Below are positions 34,973 to 44,089 of a stretch of DNA of 64,000 bases, piece by piece. The stretch is taken from assembly GCA_020061465.1 (NCBI GenBank), contig JAGUYG010000064.1, positions 25,301-89,300 of the forward strand, read 5' to 3'. Below the pieces are notes generated by a model. It was not told the origin of the DNA. It saw nothing but the letters and a program-made list of their open reading frames with translations, and ran no database searches. The stretch's first letter is position 1, and each line of letters begins with the position of its first letter. The DNA is from Ignavibacteriales bacterium (GTDB lineage Bacteria > Bacteroidota > Ignavibacteria > Ignavibacteriales > Ignavibacteriaceae). The translations under genes and the position numbers were made by a program.

Positions 34973-35173
34973 ATGTTTGGTAATCTTGGCGCAGGCGAAA
35001 TAATTCTGATTCTTCTCGTAATTTTAATTTTATTCGGCGCAAAAAAAATTCCCGAATTAGCTCAAGGACTCGGAAAGGGAATGAGAGAATTCAAGAAATC
35101 CTTAAAGGAAGTTGAAGAGGATATTAAAGTTTCGGAACAGGAAGAATCCAAAAAAAATAATAAGAACGCTTAG
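34973..35173 (+). CDS. tatA: Twin-arginine translocase TatA/TatE family subunit
   Basis: A 66-residue inner-membrane pore subunit of the Tat pathway. A single helix (about 8-22) is followed by the FG hinge ([21 protein letters not shown]) and an amphipathic helix, then a charged tail. No tatB or tatC is adjacent, as often in this part of the tree. It sits 11 bp after purQ. Confidence 0.95.
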   Translation: MFGNLGAGEIILILLVILILFGAKKIPELAQGLGKGMREFKKSLKEVEEDIKVSEQEESKKNNKNA

Positions 35174-35266
35174 ATTGTTAGAATTTTTATTCGAAAAATT
35201 TACTTCCGGTAAGCAAATCAATTATCAAGCGCATATTTTGTTTAACTCAATTTCTTAGGTGATTAC

Positions 35267-36721
35267 TTGCTGCCTTACACTCCGTATTCTGAAATCTTAG
35301 AAAAAATAAAATCGGGGGAAGTCTCACTCGTTGCCCGTGTAGAAAATTTTTTAGAAAGAATCGAAAAGAAAAAACACTTAAATGCATTCAATTTCATTTT
35401 CGAAGATGCAATTGAAAAAGCAAGAGAGATAGAAGCAAAAATTCATTCCGGTTCAGCAGGGAAGCTTGCTGGAATGGTGATTGCGGTTAAAGATGTACTT
35501 TCTGTTAAAGACAAACCTACAACCTGTTCATCAAATATACTTAAGAATTTTAAAGCGATTTACACAACTACAGCAGTTAAGAAATTAATTGAAGAAGACG
35601 CAATAATAATCGGGAAAACCAACTGCGATGAATTCGCCATGGGTTCTTCAAATGAAAATTCTGCTTTCGGTCCGGTATTAAATCCACACGATAATACCCG
35701 GGTTCCCGGCGGTTCAAGCGGTGGTTCTGCAGTTGCGGTGGCAGCCGGTTTGTGCGATGCTTCTTTAGGTACCGATACCGGCGGTTCGATACGGCAGCCG
35801 GCAGCTTTTTGCGGAGTACTCGGACTTAAACCAACATACGGAAGAGTTTCAAGATACGGCTTAACGGCTTTTGCTTCTTCTTTTGATTCTATCGGTCCAT
35901 TTGCAAATACTATTGAGGATATAGCCTCTGTGCTCGAAGTTATTTCAGGACATGATGAGAATGACTCAACCTCTTCACGATTGCCGGTTCCAAAATTTTC
36001 GGAAGAATTAACATTTCCGAAGGATCGTTCCAAAAGCTCAGAAAACATGAAAATTGGAATTGCAGAAGAATATTTCGGCGAGGGCTTAAAGGCTGAAATA
36101 AAAGACAACATAAACCAAATTATTAATTGGCTGAAGAATAATGAATTTCAGATTGTTCCGATTCATCTGCCGCACAATGAATATACTATTGCTGCTTATT
36201 ACGTATTAACTACTGCAGAAGCTTCATCAAACCTTGCAAGGTATGATGGAACCAGATACGGATTTCGTGCACCGGAAGCATCCTCCTTAATCGATATGTA
36301 TAAATCTTCAAGATCACAGGCATTCGGCAGCGAAGTAAAAAGAAGAATTATGCTCGGTACCTATGTACTCTCTTCCGGATATTATGATGCATACTACCGC
36401 AAAGCTCAAAAAGTAAGACGGTTTATCAAAGAAGATTTTGACAAAGCTTTTAATGAAGTTGACGTAATATTAACACCAACATCGCCAACTACCGCCTTCA
36501 AAATTGATGAAAAATCAAGCGACCCGCTGCAGATGTATTTAAGCGATATTTATACAACTTCAGCTAACCTTGCAGGTATTCCGGGAATCAATATTCCAAT
36601 AGGTAAAGACAGCAGTGGTTTACCAGTAGGAATGCAATTGTTAGCAAATCAATTTGAGGAAGAAAAACTGCTTAGGGTTAGTGCATTTATTCAGAATAAT
36701 TATCTCAGAAGCTTGAAGTAG
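35267..36721 (+). CDS. gatA: Aspartyl/glutamyl-tRNA amidotransferase subunit A
   Basis: GatA hydrolyses glutamine to supply ammonia for converting Glu-tRNA(Gln) or Asp-tRNA(Asn) to the amidated form, together with GatB and GatC. It is an amidase-family protein of 484 residues with the Ser-Ser-Lys triad Lys75 (VAVKD), Ser150 (GGSSGGSA) and Ser174 (TGGSIRQPA). Start TTG 35267 with AGGTGA (35257-35262) upstream. gatB and gatC are elsewhere. Confidence 0.96.
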   Translation: MLPYTPYSEILEKIKSGEVSLVARVENFLERIEKKKHLNAFNFIFEDAIEKAREIEAKIHSGSAGKLAGMVIAVKDVLSVKDKPTTCSSNILKNFKAIYTTTAVKKLIEEDAIIIGKTNCDEFAMGSSNENSAFGPVLNPHDNTRVPGGSSGGSAVAVAAGLCDASLGTDTGGSIRQPAAFCGVLGLKPTYGRVSRYGLTAFASSFDSIGPFANTIEDIASVLEVISGHDENDSTSSRLPVPKFSEELTFPKDRSKSSENMKIGIAEEYFGEGLKAEIKDNINQIINWLKNNEFQIVPIHLPHNEYTIAAYYVLTTAEASSNLARYDGTRYGFRAPEASSLIDMYKSSRSQAFGSEVKRRIMLGTYVLSSGYYDAYYRKAQKVRRFIKEDFDKAFNEVDVILTPTSPTTAFKIDEKSSDPLQMYLSDIYTTSANLAGIPGINIPIGKDSSGLPVGMQLLANQFEEEKLLRVSAFIQNNYLRSLK

Positions 36722-36830
36722 GTCTGCATCAATCCTCCATCTCCCAAGATTATTTTCTTAGTTTGATTCAAAATTCCTATTTTTACAAATAATAATTCAA
36801 TGATTACTCAACATCTGCATAAGGAAATTA

Positions 36831-37847
36831 ATGAGCATTCTTGTCGATAAAAAAACTAAACTTGTAGTTCAAGGCATCACTGGAGGAGAAGGATCTTTCC
36901 ACACACAACAAATGATTGAATACGGAACGAAGGTAGTAGCCGGAGTAACGCCCGGCAAAGGTGGTACCGAGTTTTTAAGCGTGCCGGTCTTTAATACTGT
37001 AGACGAAGCAGTTAAGCAAACAAAGGCTGATACTTCGGCAATATTCGTCCCGCCGGCGTTTGCCGCTGATGCAATTCTTGAGGCAGTCGATGCAGGTATA
37101 AAAGTTATCGTATGCATAACCGAAGGAATTCCTGCTGCAGACATGGTAAAAGTTTATAATGTAATAAAAAATAAAGGCGTGGTTTTGGTTGGACCTAATT
37201 GCCCCGGGGTTATTTCACCTGGAAAAGCTAAGGTTGGAATCATGCCTGGCTTTATTCATAAGAGAGGAACAATTGGAGTAGTTTCAAGAAGCGGAACACT
37301 TACTTATGAAGCGGTGAAGCAGCTTACCGATGTTGACCTTGGACAATCCACCTGTGTCGGAATAGGTGGAGACCCGGTTATCGGATCAAGATTCATCGAC
37401 GTTATCAAATTGTTTAACGAGGACGAAAATACCAAAGGAATAGTAATGATTGGAGAGATAGGCGGAACGGCGGAAGAAGAAGCCGCCGCCTATGTAAAAA
37501 AATATGTTAAGAAGCCTGTTGTCGGTTTCATAGCAGGTAGAACAGCACCTCCCGGACGCAGAATGGGTCACGCCGGTGCAATTATTTCAGGAGGTAAAGG
37601 CACGGCAGCAGAGAAAATGGACGCGATGAAAAAAGCTGGAATTAAAGTGATTGAAAGTCCTGCTGAAATTGGAACAACTATGTTAAAAGCTCTTGATAGA
37701 TTTAAGAAAAGAACAGCTAAGAAAAGGAAAGTTAAAGCTTCGTTAGAAGTAAAGAAAAGTTTAAAGAAAAAAGCTGCAGCAGCTTCAAAAGCAAAAAGCA
37801 AGGCTGCTGTTAAGAGTAAATCAAAACAGAAAAAATCGAAACGATAA
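36831..37847 (+). CDS. sucD: Succinyl-CoA synthetase alpha subunit with lysine-rich tail
   Basis: The alpha subunit of succinyl-CoA synthetase (TCA cycle, substrate-level ATP/GTP formation). Residues 1-290 are a normal Suc[18 protein letters not shown] binds Co[11 protein letters not shown] follows, and His247 (RRMGHAGAI) is the phosphorylated histidine. Residues 292-338 are extra, with roughly half Lys/Arg plus Ala/Ser ([10 protein letters not shown]), like histone H1-type tails. The tail is in frame with no stop or frameshift before it. sucC, usually adjacent, is absent. The tail could bind nucleic acid, polyphosphate or an acidic partner; this is inference. Confidence 0.93.
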   Translation: MSILVDKKTKLVVQGITGGEGSFHTQQMIEYGTKVVAGVTPGKGGTEFLSVPVFNTVDEAVKQTKADTSAIFVPPAFAADAILEAVDAGIKVIVCITEGIPAADMVKVYNVIKNKGVVLVGPNCPGVISPGKAKVGIMPGFIHKRGTIGVVSRSGTLTYEAVKQLTDVDLGQSTCVGIGGDPVIGSRFIDVIKLFNEDENTKGIVMIGEIGGTAEEEAAAYVKKYVKKPVVGFIAGRTAPPGRRMGHAGAIISGGKGTAAEKMDAMKKAGIKVIESPAEIGTTMLKALDRFKKRTAKKRKVKASLEVKKSLKKKAAAASKAKSKAAVKSKSKQKKSKR

Positions 37848-37862
37848 ACAGAGAATAAATAC

Positions 37863-37868
37863 AGGAGA
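37863..37868 (+). promoter_or_regulatory. Ribosome binding site deciding the TTG start of ndk
   Basis: AGGAGA ends six bases before TTG 37875. The next in-frame Met is residue 36, inside the conserved core, so the TTG is the true start. Confidence 0.75.
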
Positions 37869-37874
37869 ATTAGT

Positions 37875-38306
37875 TTGAGTAAAAAAACATTAGCTATAAT
37901 TAAACCTGATGCGGTTAAAAAAAATTATACAGGACAAATAATCACAAATATTTCAGAAGCCGGTTTTAAAATTAAGGCAATGAAGATGGTAAAACTTACG
38001 ACTAACTCAGCCGAAGGATTTTATGAAGTGCATAGAGAGAGAGGCTTCTTTAGGGACTTAATTGAATATATGACCTCCGGTCCGTGCATACCCATTGCAC
38101 TGGAAAAAGAAAACGCAGTAGATGAATTTAGAAAACTGATAGGAGCTACTGATCCTGCAAAAGCGGAGAAAGGTACGATCAGAAAGCTTTTTGCAGTGAA
38201 CATACAAGAGAATGCCATTCACGGATCTGATTCTGATGACAATGCTGAAAAAGAGATTAGTCATTTCTTCTCCCGAAATGAGCTATTAGAAAATTACAAC
38301 GGGTAG
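37875..38306 (+). CDS. ndk: Nucleoside diphosphate kinase
   Basis: Ndk moves the gamma phosphate from ATP to other NDPs through a phosphohistidine. His116 in NAIHGSDS is the catalytic residue, and TLAIIKPDAV opens the fold. At 143 residues it is full length. It follows sucD by 27 bp. SucD and Ndk are functionally linked because succinyl-CoA synthetase makes NTP directly. Confidence 0.97.
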   Translation: MSKKTLAIIKPDAVKKNYTGQIITNISEAGFKIKAMKMVKLTTNSAEGFYEVHRERGFFRDLIEYMTSGPCIPIALEKENAVDEFRKLIGATDPAKAEKGTIRKLFAVNIQENAIHGSDSDDNAEKEISHFFSRNELLENYNG

Positions 38307-38341
38307 GATGATTATTACACACAATTACAAATGGAGGAGGT

Positions 38342-41098
38342 ATGAGCTTAGCGAAAAATATATTTATTATACTTTTATTATCAGTAGAAGTACTTGCCAT
38401 AAATGAATTAGTTGTACGTGTTCCGGATATTTATATTTCCAGACCTGGATATATTGACAAATCCATATTAGTTATCGAACCGCACGGTGGCTACATCGAA
38501 CAATCATTATATCTCGAATATTCAGATCATTATCAATTTTCCCCAGGTCAAAATGTTGAAGTTATTCATCGATTTGAATTGCCTCAAGGATCTGTAATAA
38601 ATGATTTATGGCTCTGGATAGGAGATAGCGTAATGCAGGCAATAATGCTGGATACGTGGACGGCACGCTCTATCTATGATAGTATTGTCAGCATGAAAAG
38701 GGATCCTGCATTCTTAACCAAAAAAGGAGATCAGTATGAATTACATATATATCCATTGGACCCAGGGAGCTACCGGAAAATCAAAATAAATTTTTTCACT
38801 CCTGCACGGTGGGTTAAATCTGAGGCAATAGCTGAACTTCCGTTTTTAATGCTTAATGCAAATAATAACATCGTCAAACCTTTAGAGATTTTTTTTAGAG
38901 TTAAAGAAGATTTATGGGGTCAGCCGATGATTGTTGAATTGCCCGGACAACAATTCAGTCATTTAGTCGATACATCTGGTTATAAATATAAATATACAAA
39001 GATTAACGACATTAGCACCGTGAACAGTCTAAAACTTAACTTTGATTTAGATTTACTAGATGGAACATTTTTCAAATCGGAAGAAAATCGGGACTCATTA
39101 AATTACTTTCAGTTCTCCTTTTCTTCTAAGGATATTTTTAGCCTAAGTATAGACAGTACAAGTAAAAAAAATTTAATTGCCCTCGACTTAAGTGGTTCAT
39201 ATAATAAACAATTCTCAACTCTTATCCCCAACCTAAAAAAACTCTTGAAATCCGCATTAAAACCTAGTGATTATTTCAACATATTAATCACCGGCGCTGG
39301 AACTAAATCTAAGCTCTCTGAACAATGGCTAATTGGACTTCCGGACTCTATTGATTATATACTAAATTCTTTTTTTGAGAGTGATTTAGCTGATTCTATT
39401 GGAAAAACAAAGATACCAACACTTATTTATGCTGATGACTATGCAGCTAATTGCTGGTATTTTCCTGACATAGAAAATTTAACGCAATTCACGCAATATC
39501 CAAACTTGTATTCAGCTTCATTTTATTTTAATCAAGCGGAAATAGTTGCATCATATAAGCATGGTTATGAAAGTGTGTTGAGTGAAGTAGAACTAACAAA
39601 AGTAATAGCATCCTTGGATTCTTTCCTTTTATCAGGTGGTAGATTTCTTACTTATTTTGATTTCAATAGGGACAATCGGGAACAAGTTGCTACTAATTAT
39701 ATACAGGGATTACGTACGAAATCACGCCAACAAAGTAGCGTCACATTGTATAGAAACATAGACGGGAATATTGGATTAAGTTTTCCTGAATCGATTGATC
39801 GTAACGGGACATATTTTCTTCAATATGATGATCCGGATGTTAAGATTGAATTGAAGGACATAAATGGAAATCCGGCGGTTATTTCCAAAAAAATTGGAGA
39901 TGGGATAATTGTCGTTTCTGGAATTTGGTCATTTAATGACGATGCCCCATTAAAGAAATTATTTGGGGTTCCATTATTAGGATTGAATCGACCAAAAGGT
40001 TCAAATCAATTGACTGAAATGTTAAATTTTATAAAAGATGAATTTAAGAATACTCAATTTGACAAAGTATTATTTGTTAGTAATGGCGATTCTTTAATTT
40101 TGGAAAACGAAGCAGAGAACTCGGCTAATTTATATATGAATCAATTCGGTGATGAAATTCCAAACTTCAATTCTATTAATTTACTTCGAAATACAATCGT
40201 TGTTCATCCATCGATTACAGTAAATAATGTTCAATATTTAGGTAGTGGATATCTGATGAAACTGATATCTGATATTACCGGAGGTATTCATTTTGAATCT
40301 CAAATAAATGATTGGGACATAATTTCCTCTCAACTTTCTCCTTATTCATTACCTCGATTGGAACACCTTGGTATTGATAAATATGGTGACGGTGATTCTA
40401 CAACTATTGAAGAGTTCTTAGAAATAAAGCAAGAACCTCAGGATCCTAATAGTCCAAAATTTTTTATAGGCTCGACTAGCGCTGCAAATGATATGAAATT
40501 TAATATTTCAGCAAAATTTTTGGGTATCGATTCAGTACTACATAGATCTTTTAATTTTCCAATTTCTTACGATACTACTAACAAATCGAACGTGGTTTAC
40601 ACAATGTTAGGTTATGAGAAATTGAAGTTTCTTTTTGCAAATGCTGCTTATGATACAGCGCAAATTGTTCAGGTGGCTTTAACATACAATTTATTATGTG
40701 ATTATACTGCTCTGCTGGCTCTAGAACCTAACGATACTATACACTTTTTATCAGACCCTTATGATGAAAGCGGATTTCCAACCGGTATAGATGTTTCAAT
40801 AGAAGATTCTATTATTGTATCTGTTTATCCTAATCCGTTTAACAATCAGGTTAAAATAGTGTTAAACCTTTCTAGTAGTTCTCAGGCTTCAATTTTTGTT
40901 TACAACATTTTAGGTCAGTTAATAACTACTATTACACAAGAGGAAGAAATTAAAGGGACAAAATTTTACATTTGGAATGCCACCGATTCACGAAACATAA
41001 ATGTGAGCAGCGGAATTTATCTTTTAAGAATTGTATTAACAGATAATGTTTCTAAAACAGAATCGCATCATGTTAAAAAATTGATATTACTAAGATGA
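38342..41098 (+). CDS. VIT/VWA-like secreted protein with T9SS sorting domain
   Basis: A 918-residue exported protein. A signal peptide (about 1-19) is followed by a VIT-like domain (about 25-150; PGQNVEVIHRFELPQGSVI, LWIGDSVMQA, RDPAFL, PLDPGSYRKI). A VWA-like region (about 278-470) opens with the MIDAS-type D282-L-SGS. A C-terminal type-A sorting domain (about 826-918) has YPNPFNNQ, VYNILGQL and SGIYLLRI. VIT plus VWA is the layout of inter-alpha-trypsin-inhibitor-like proteins that bind matrix or other surface proteins. A strong GGAGGAGG precedes the ATG. It probably reaches the surface by type IX secretion. The ligand is unknown. Confidence 0.75.
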   Translation: MSLAKNIFIILLLSVEVLAINELVVRVPDIYISRPGYIDKSILVIEPHGGYIEQSLYLEYSDHYQFSPGQNVEVIHRFELPQGSVINDLWLWIGDSVMQAIMLDTWTARSIYDSIVSMKRDPAFLTKKGDQYELHIYPLDPGSYRKIKINFFTPARWVKSEAIAELPFLMLNANNNIVKPLEIFFRVKEDLWGQPMIVELPGQQFSHLVDTSGYKYKYTKINDISTVNSLKLNFDLDLLDGTFFKSEENRDSLNYFQFSFSSKDIFSLSIDSTSKKNLIALDLSGSYNKQFSTLIPNLKKLLKSALKPSDYFNILITGAGTKSKLSEQWLIGLPDSIDYILNSFFESDLADSIGKTKIPTLIYADDYAANCWYFPDIENLTQFTQYPNLYSASFYFNQAEIVASYKHGYESVLSEVELTKVIASLDSFLLSGGRFLTYFDFNRDNREQVATNYIQGLRTKSRQQSSVTLYRNIDGNIGLSFPESIDRNGTYFLQYDDPDVKIELKDINGNPAVISKKIGDGIIVVSGIWSFNDDAPLKKLFGVPLLGLNRPKGSNQLTEMLNFIKDEFKNTQFDKVLFVSNGDSLILENEAENSANLYMNQFGDEIPNFNSINLLRNTIVVHPSITVNNVQYLGSGYLMKLISDITGGIHFESQINDWDIISSQLSPYSLPRLEHLGIDKYGDGDSTTIEEFLEIKQEPQDPNSPKFFIGSTSAANDMKFNISAKFLGIDSVLHRSFNFPISYDTTNKSNVVYTMLGYEKLKFLFANAAYDTAQIVQVALTYNLLCDYTALLALEPNDTIHFLSDPYDESGFPTGIDVSIEDSIIVSVYPNPFNNQVKIVLNLSSSSQASIFVYNILGQLITTITQEEEIKGTKFYIWNATDSRNINVSSGIYLLRIVLTDNVSKTESHHVKKLILLR

Positions 41099-41132
41099 GA
41101 ATCTACACAAACTAAATATGAAAGATTAAAAA

Positions 41133-42368
41133 ATGAAAATTGTATTAACTTTTCTCTTGGTTGTATTTACTATCTTAAATTATGCTCAAGAAAAAAATGA
41201 TGGGTTATTACTCGGTGCTGATCTCTTATTATCTGAGTATTCACATTTAATTGAAGGTAAAGGGCTTGGTATCGTTACTAATCACACGGCAACTCTTTCC
41301 AGCGGTAAACATTTAGTAGATACTCTATTTGAAGACGGCGGTTTTGATTTAAAAGCTTTATTCGCACCGGAACACGGAATTCGGGGTGCCGCACCTGCAG
41401 GCGATCAGATTAATAATCATATAGATGAAAAGACTTCTTTGCCTGTCTTTTCTTTATACGGACAAATTAATAAACCTACAAAAGAAATGCTCAAAGACAT
41501 TGATGTTTTGATTTATGATATTCAAGATGTTGGAGCACGCTTTTATACCTACATTTCCACTCTATATTATGTAATTGAAGCTGCGGCAGAAAGCGATAAG
41601 GAAGTAATTGTATTAGATCGCCCTAATCCGATTAATGGTGTGTCGGTTGAAGGTCCGATTCGTAAAGAGCATTTAACATCTTTTGTTGGTATTGCACCTA
41701 TTCCGATACGGCACGGTTTAACTGTAGGTGAACTTGCTAACTTATTTGTTTCAGAGTATTTCGATAAATCATTAAAGCCAAAGCTTACTGTAATTAAAAT
41801 GTTAAATTGGGATAGACAAAAGTATTTCGCTAACTACAGTAACGAATGGAATCCTCCTTCACCGAATATTCCGGATTTTGAAACTACGATTGTATATCCC
41901 GGAACTTGCCTTATTGAAGGCATCAATGTGTCAGAAGGAAGAGGAACATATCATCCATTTCTAACCATTGGAGCACCATATATAAATTCAGAGGAATGGA
42001 TTGATGAAATGACGAAAGTTGGTATTGAGGGAGTTTCTTTAACTGCAGTATCCTTCACTCCCGAGACGATACCGCACATGGCTACTCGTCCAAAATATTT
42101 AAATGAAAAGTGTTTTGGTATTGAAATTAAAGTAACAGACAGGGGAAAATTTAACGCAGTTGAATTTGGTATAAAATTAATTTGTAGCCTGCGGAAGTTA
42201 TATCCGGATAAACTTGAATTTAGACAGGGCGCATTTGACCGGTTAGCCGGCGATGATGCTATCAGAAAAATGATTTTGGATGATGTTTCAGCAGAAGATA
42301 TTGTGGCATCATGGCAAAGCGAATTGAATTTATTTAAAGAGCTAAGAAAAAATTATTTACTTTATTAG
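41133..42368 (+). CDS. NamZ-family exo-beta-N-acetylmuramidase (DUF1343)
   Basis: A 411-residue exported enzyme (signal peptide 1-18, NYAQ). The DUF1343 landmarks are all present: GIVTNHTA, FAPEHGIRG (Glu80-His81, candidate catalytic site), YDIQDVGARFYTY, DRPNPING and the RGT pattern GRGTYHPF. The family (GH171) releases terminal MurNAc from peptidoglycan fragments and so serves wall recycling. It follows the VIT/VWA gene by 34 bp and precedes a lipoprotein by 9 bp. Confidence 0.85.
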   Translation: MKIVLTFLLVVFTILNYAQEKNDGLLLGADLLLSEYSHLIEGKGLGIVTNHTATLSSGKHLVDTLFEDGGFDLKALFAPEHGIRGAAPAGDQINNHIDEKTSLPVFSLYGQINKPTKEMLKDIDVLIYDIQDVGARFYTYISTLYYVIEAAAESDKEVIVLDRPNPINGVSVEGPIRKEHLTSFVGIAPIPIRHGLTVGELANLFVSEYFDKSLKPKLTVIKMLNWDRQKYFANYSNEWNPPSPNIPDFETTIVYPGTCLIEGINVSEGRGTYHPFLTIGAPYINSEEWIDEMTKVGIEGVSLTAVSFTPETIPHMATRPKYLNEKCFGIEIKVTDRGKFNAVEFGIKLICSLRKLYPDKLEFRQGAFDRLAGDDAIRKMILDDVSAEDIVASWQSELNLFKELRKNYLLY

Positions 42369-42377
42369 GAATAAGAA

Positions 42378-43421
42378 ATGAAATATTTATTGAGTGCTAT
42401 CTTACTTGGTTTATTTATTATAGGCTGTGCTGAACGTGAAGAGAAACCCGCAATCGAATCGGAAAATCATTTTACCTACGACACTACAGATGTAGTTACA
42501 ACGACCGCTGAAAATCCTGAGGAAGATTTCTTTCTTAAATATGCACTTGAAAGGGGAAAAAAGTACAAGTACAGATTGACAAACATATCTCAAGATTACC
42601 AAACCATTACCGCAGATACAACTTTTGACCAGCACGTAAATCAAACTATAATTTATTTAATTAATTTAAATGTGAAGGATGTAGATACTGACGGAACAAT
42701 GGAAATTGAGTGCTCTTTTTCCTCAGTTAAATTGGAGGCTGAAGCAAATAATGAAAAGTTCGAATATCATTCGGGAGTTACAACAGATTCGGTGAGCTTA
42801 AGCAGGTTTACCGATTATGAAGCAATAGTTAAAAATCCCTTCTTTGTGCGGCTCTCATCAGCGGGTGAAATTCTTGAAGTATTTAAGGCTGATAAGATCG
42901 TCAATAAGTACCTCGAGTTGAAAGGCTATACAGATTCTCTTGGTACGGAAGAAAAAACATTATTAAGAAGGGACATAATTGAGAGCGCATTGAGACCGAT
43001 TCTCTCACAGTTATTCAGAGAGGTACCTCAAACTAAAGTTGCAAAAGATTCAAGCTGGTTTTATTCGCAGCCCCCGTCACGTTTTATGATTTTTACACTG
43101 CAAAATACCAATACTTACAGTGTTGCTAACCTCGAGCAATTAAATAATGAAAAAGTTGCGGTAATAAATGCAGGACTTGAAACAAAAATTTCCGGTGAGA
43201 ATAAAATAACCGACCGCGGAATTAAGTACGATTTCAAAAAGCCCGAAACTACAGCAAGCGGAAAAATTTATTTTAATATATCAAAGGGTTTTATACAAAA
43301 ATCGAAAACCCAAACTACGGTCGAAATTTTTTATACGATGGAAATGCCTACACCGGCGGGAATTCAAAAAGGAAGTAAAAAGGAGATTGTCCGTAATACA
43401 AACATTGTCGAAAAATTGTAG
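42378..43421 (+). CDS. Lipoprotein of unknown function
   Basis: A 347-residue lipoprotein with signal LLGLFIIGC, giving acylated Cys17. A short acidic, Thr-rich linker (about 18-50) leads to a beta-rich periplasmic domain (from YALERGKKYKYRLTNISQDYQ) and a final strand-rich part. It resembles the broadly distributed DUF6263-like lipoproteins, but I am not sure of the family. It is the last gene of the plus-strand run; its stop lies 2 bp from the stop of the convergent LOG-family gene, with no terminator between. Confidence 0.7.
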   Translation: MKYLLSAILLGLFIIGCAEREEKPAIESENHFTYDTTDVVTTTAENPEEDFFLKYALERGKKYKYRLTNISQDYQTITADTTFDQHVNQTIIYLINLNVKDVDTDGTMEIECSFSSVKLEAEANNEKFEYHSGVTTDSVSLSRFTDYEAIVKNPFFVRLSSAGEILEVFKADKIVNKYLELKGYTDSLGTEEKTLLRRDIIESALRPILSQLFREVPQTKVAKDSSWFYSQPPSRFMIFTLQNTNTYSVANLEQLNNEKVAVINAGLETKISGENKITDRGIKYDFKKPETTASGKIYFNISKGFIQKSKTQTTVEIFYTMEMPTPAGIQKGSKKEIVRNTNIVEKL

Positions 43422-43423
43422 TA

Positions 43424-44017
43424 TTAGATTGTAGCAAAACTTTGTGCATCGGGAAACCAGCCCGGAGCATTATTTATTGCATCGATTATTTGGCGGGGTT
43501 CTTCAATCACCGTCCACATCAAACGGTGACGCGGATCCATAAATTTTTCTTTAATGGAAAGTTCCAGCAAATCAATGCATGAATTAAAATAGCCTTTAGT
43601 ATTTATCATAATTATTTTATTAAAATGAAGCCCGAGGCGTTTTAAAGTTAACGCTTCAAAAAGTTCCTCAAAAGTTCCGCAGCCGCCCGGAAGCGCGATA
43701 ATCGCTTCAACCTGTTCGATTAATAACCGCTTTCTTTCGTGAATATCTTCAACGAGCCTTAACTCTGTAATTCCTTTGTGTCCCCACTCAAGCTCATCCA
43801 TAAATTTAGGAATTATACCAACTACTTTTCCGCCGGCGGACATAGCGCCATCGGCAAGCGCACCCATCAAACCAACTCCCCCTCCGCCGTAAACTATGGT
43901 GTAACCGTTTATTGCCAATTGTTTTCCTAACTCATCGGCAGCTTCAAAATAAATCTGGTCGCACTGGCTGCTTGAAGCACAAAAAACACAAACCCGTTTA
44001 TTATTTTCTGAATTCAT
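43424..44017 (-). CDS. LOG-family (TIGR00730) nucleotide phosphoribohydrolase
   Basis: A Rossmann-fold protein of the LOG family with the signature PGGCGTFEEL and GGGGVGLMGALADGA. Family members release bases from nucleoside 5'-monophosphates (cytokinin activation in plants; AMP or pyrimidine monophosphates in bacteria). I start it at ATG 44017 (197 residues) with AAAAGGGATA just upstream, rather than 21 bp earlier. It is convergent with the lipoprotein gene. Confidence 0.88.
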   Translation of the reverse strand: MNSENNKRVCVFCASSSQCDQIYFEAADELGKQLAINGYTIVYGGGGVGLMGALADGAMSAGGKVVGIIPKFMDELEWGHKGITELRLVEDIHERKRLLIEQVEAIIALPGGCGTFEELFEALTLKRLGLHFNKIIMINTKGYFNSCIDLLELSIKEKFMDPRHRLMWTVIEEPRQIIDAINNAPGWFPDAQSFATI

Positions 44018-44089
44018 TATCCCTTTTAATTCAATCAAAAATTTTATTTCTAACTTTTTTCTTCTTACTACTTACTTCTGACTTCTTCA

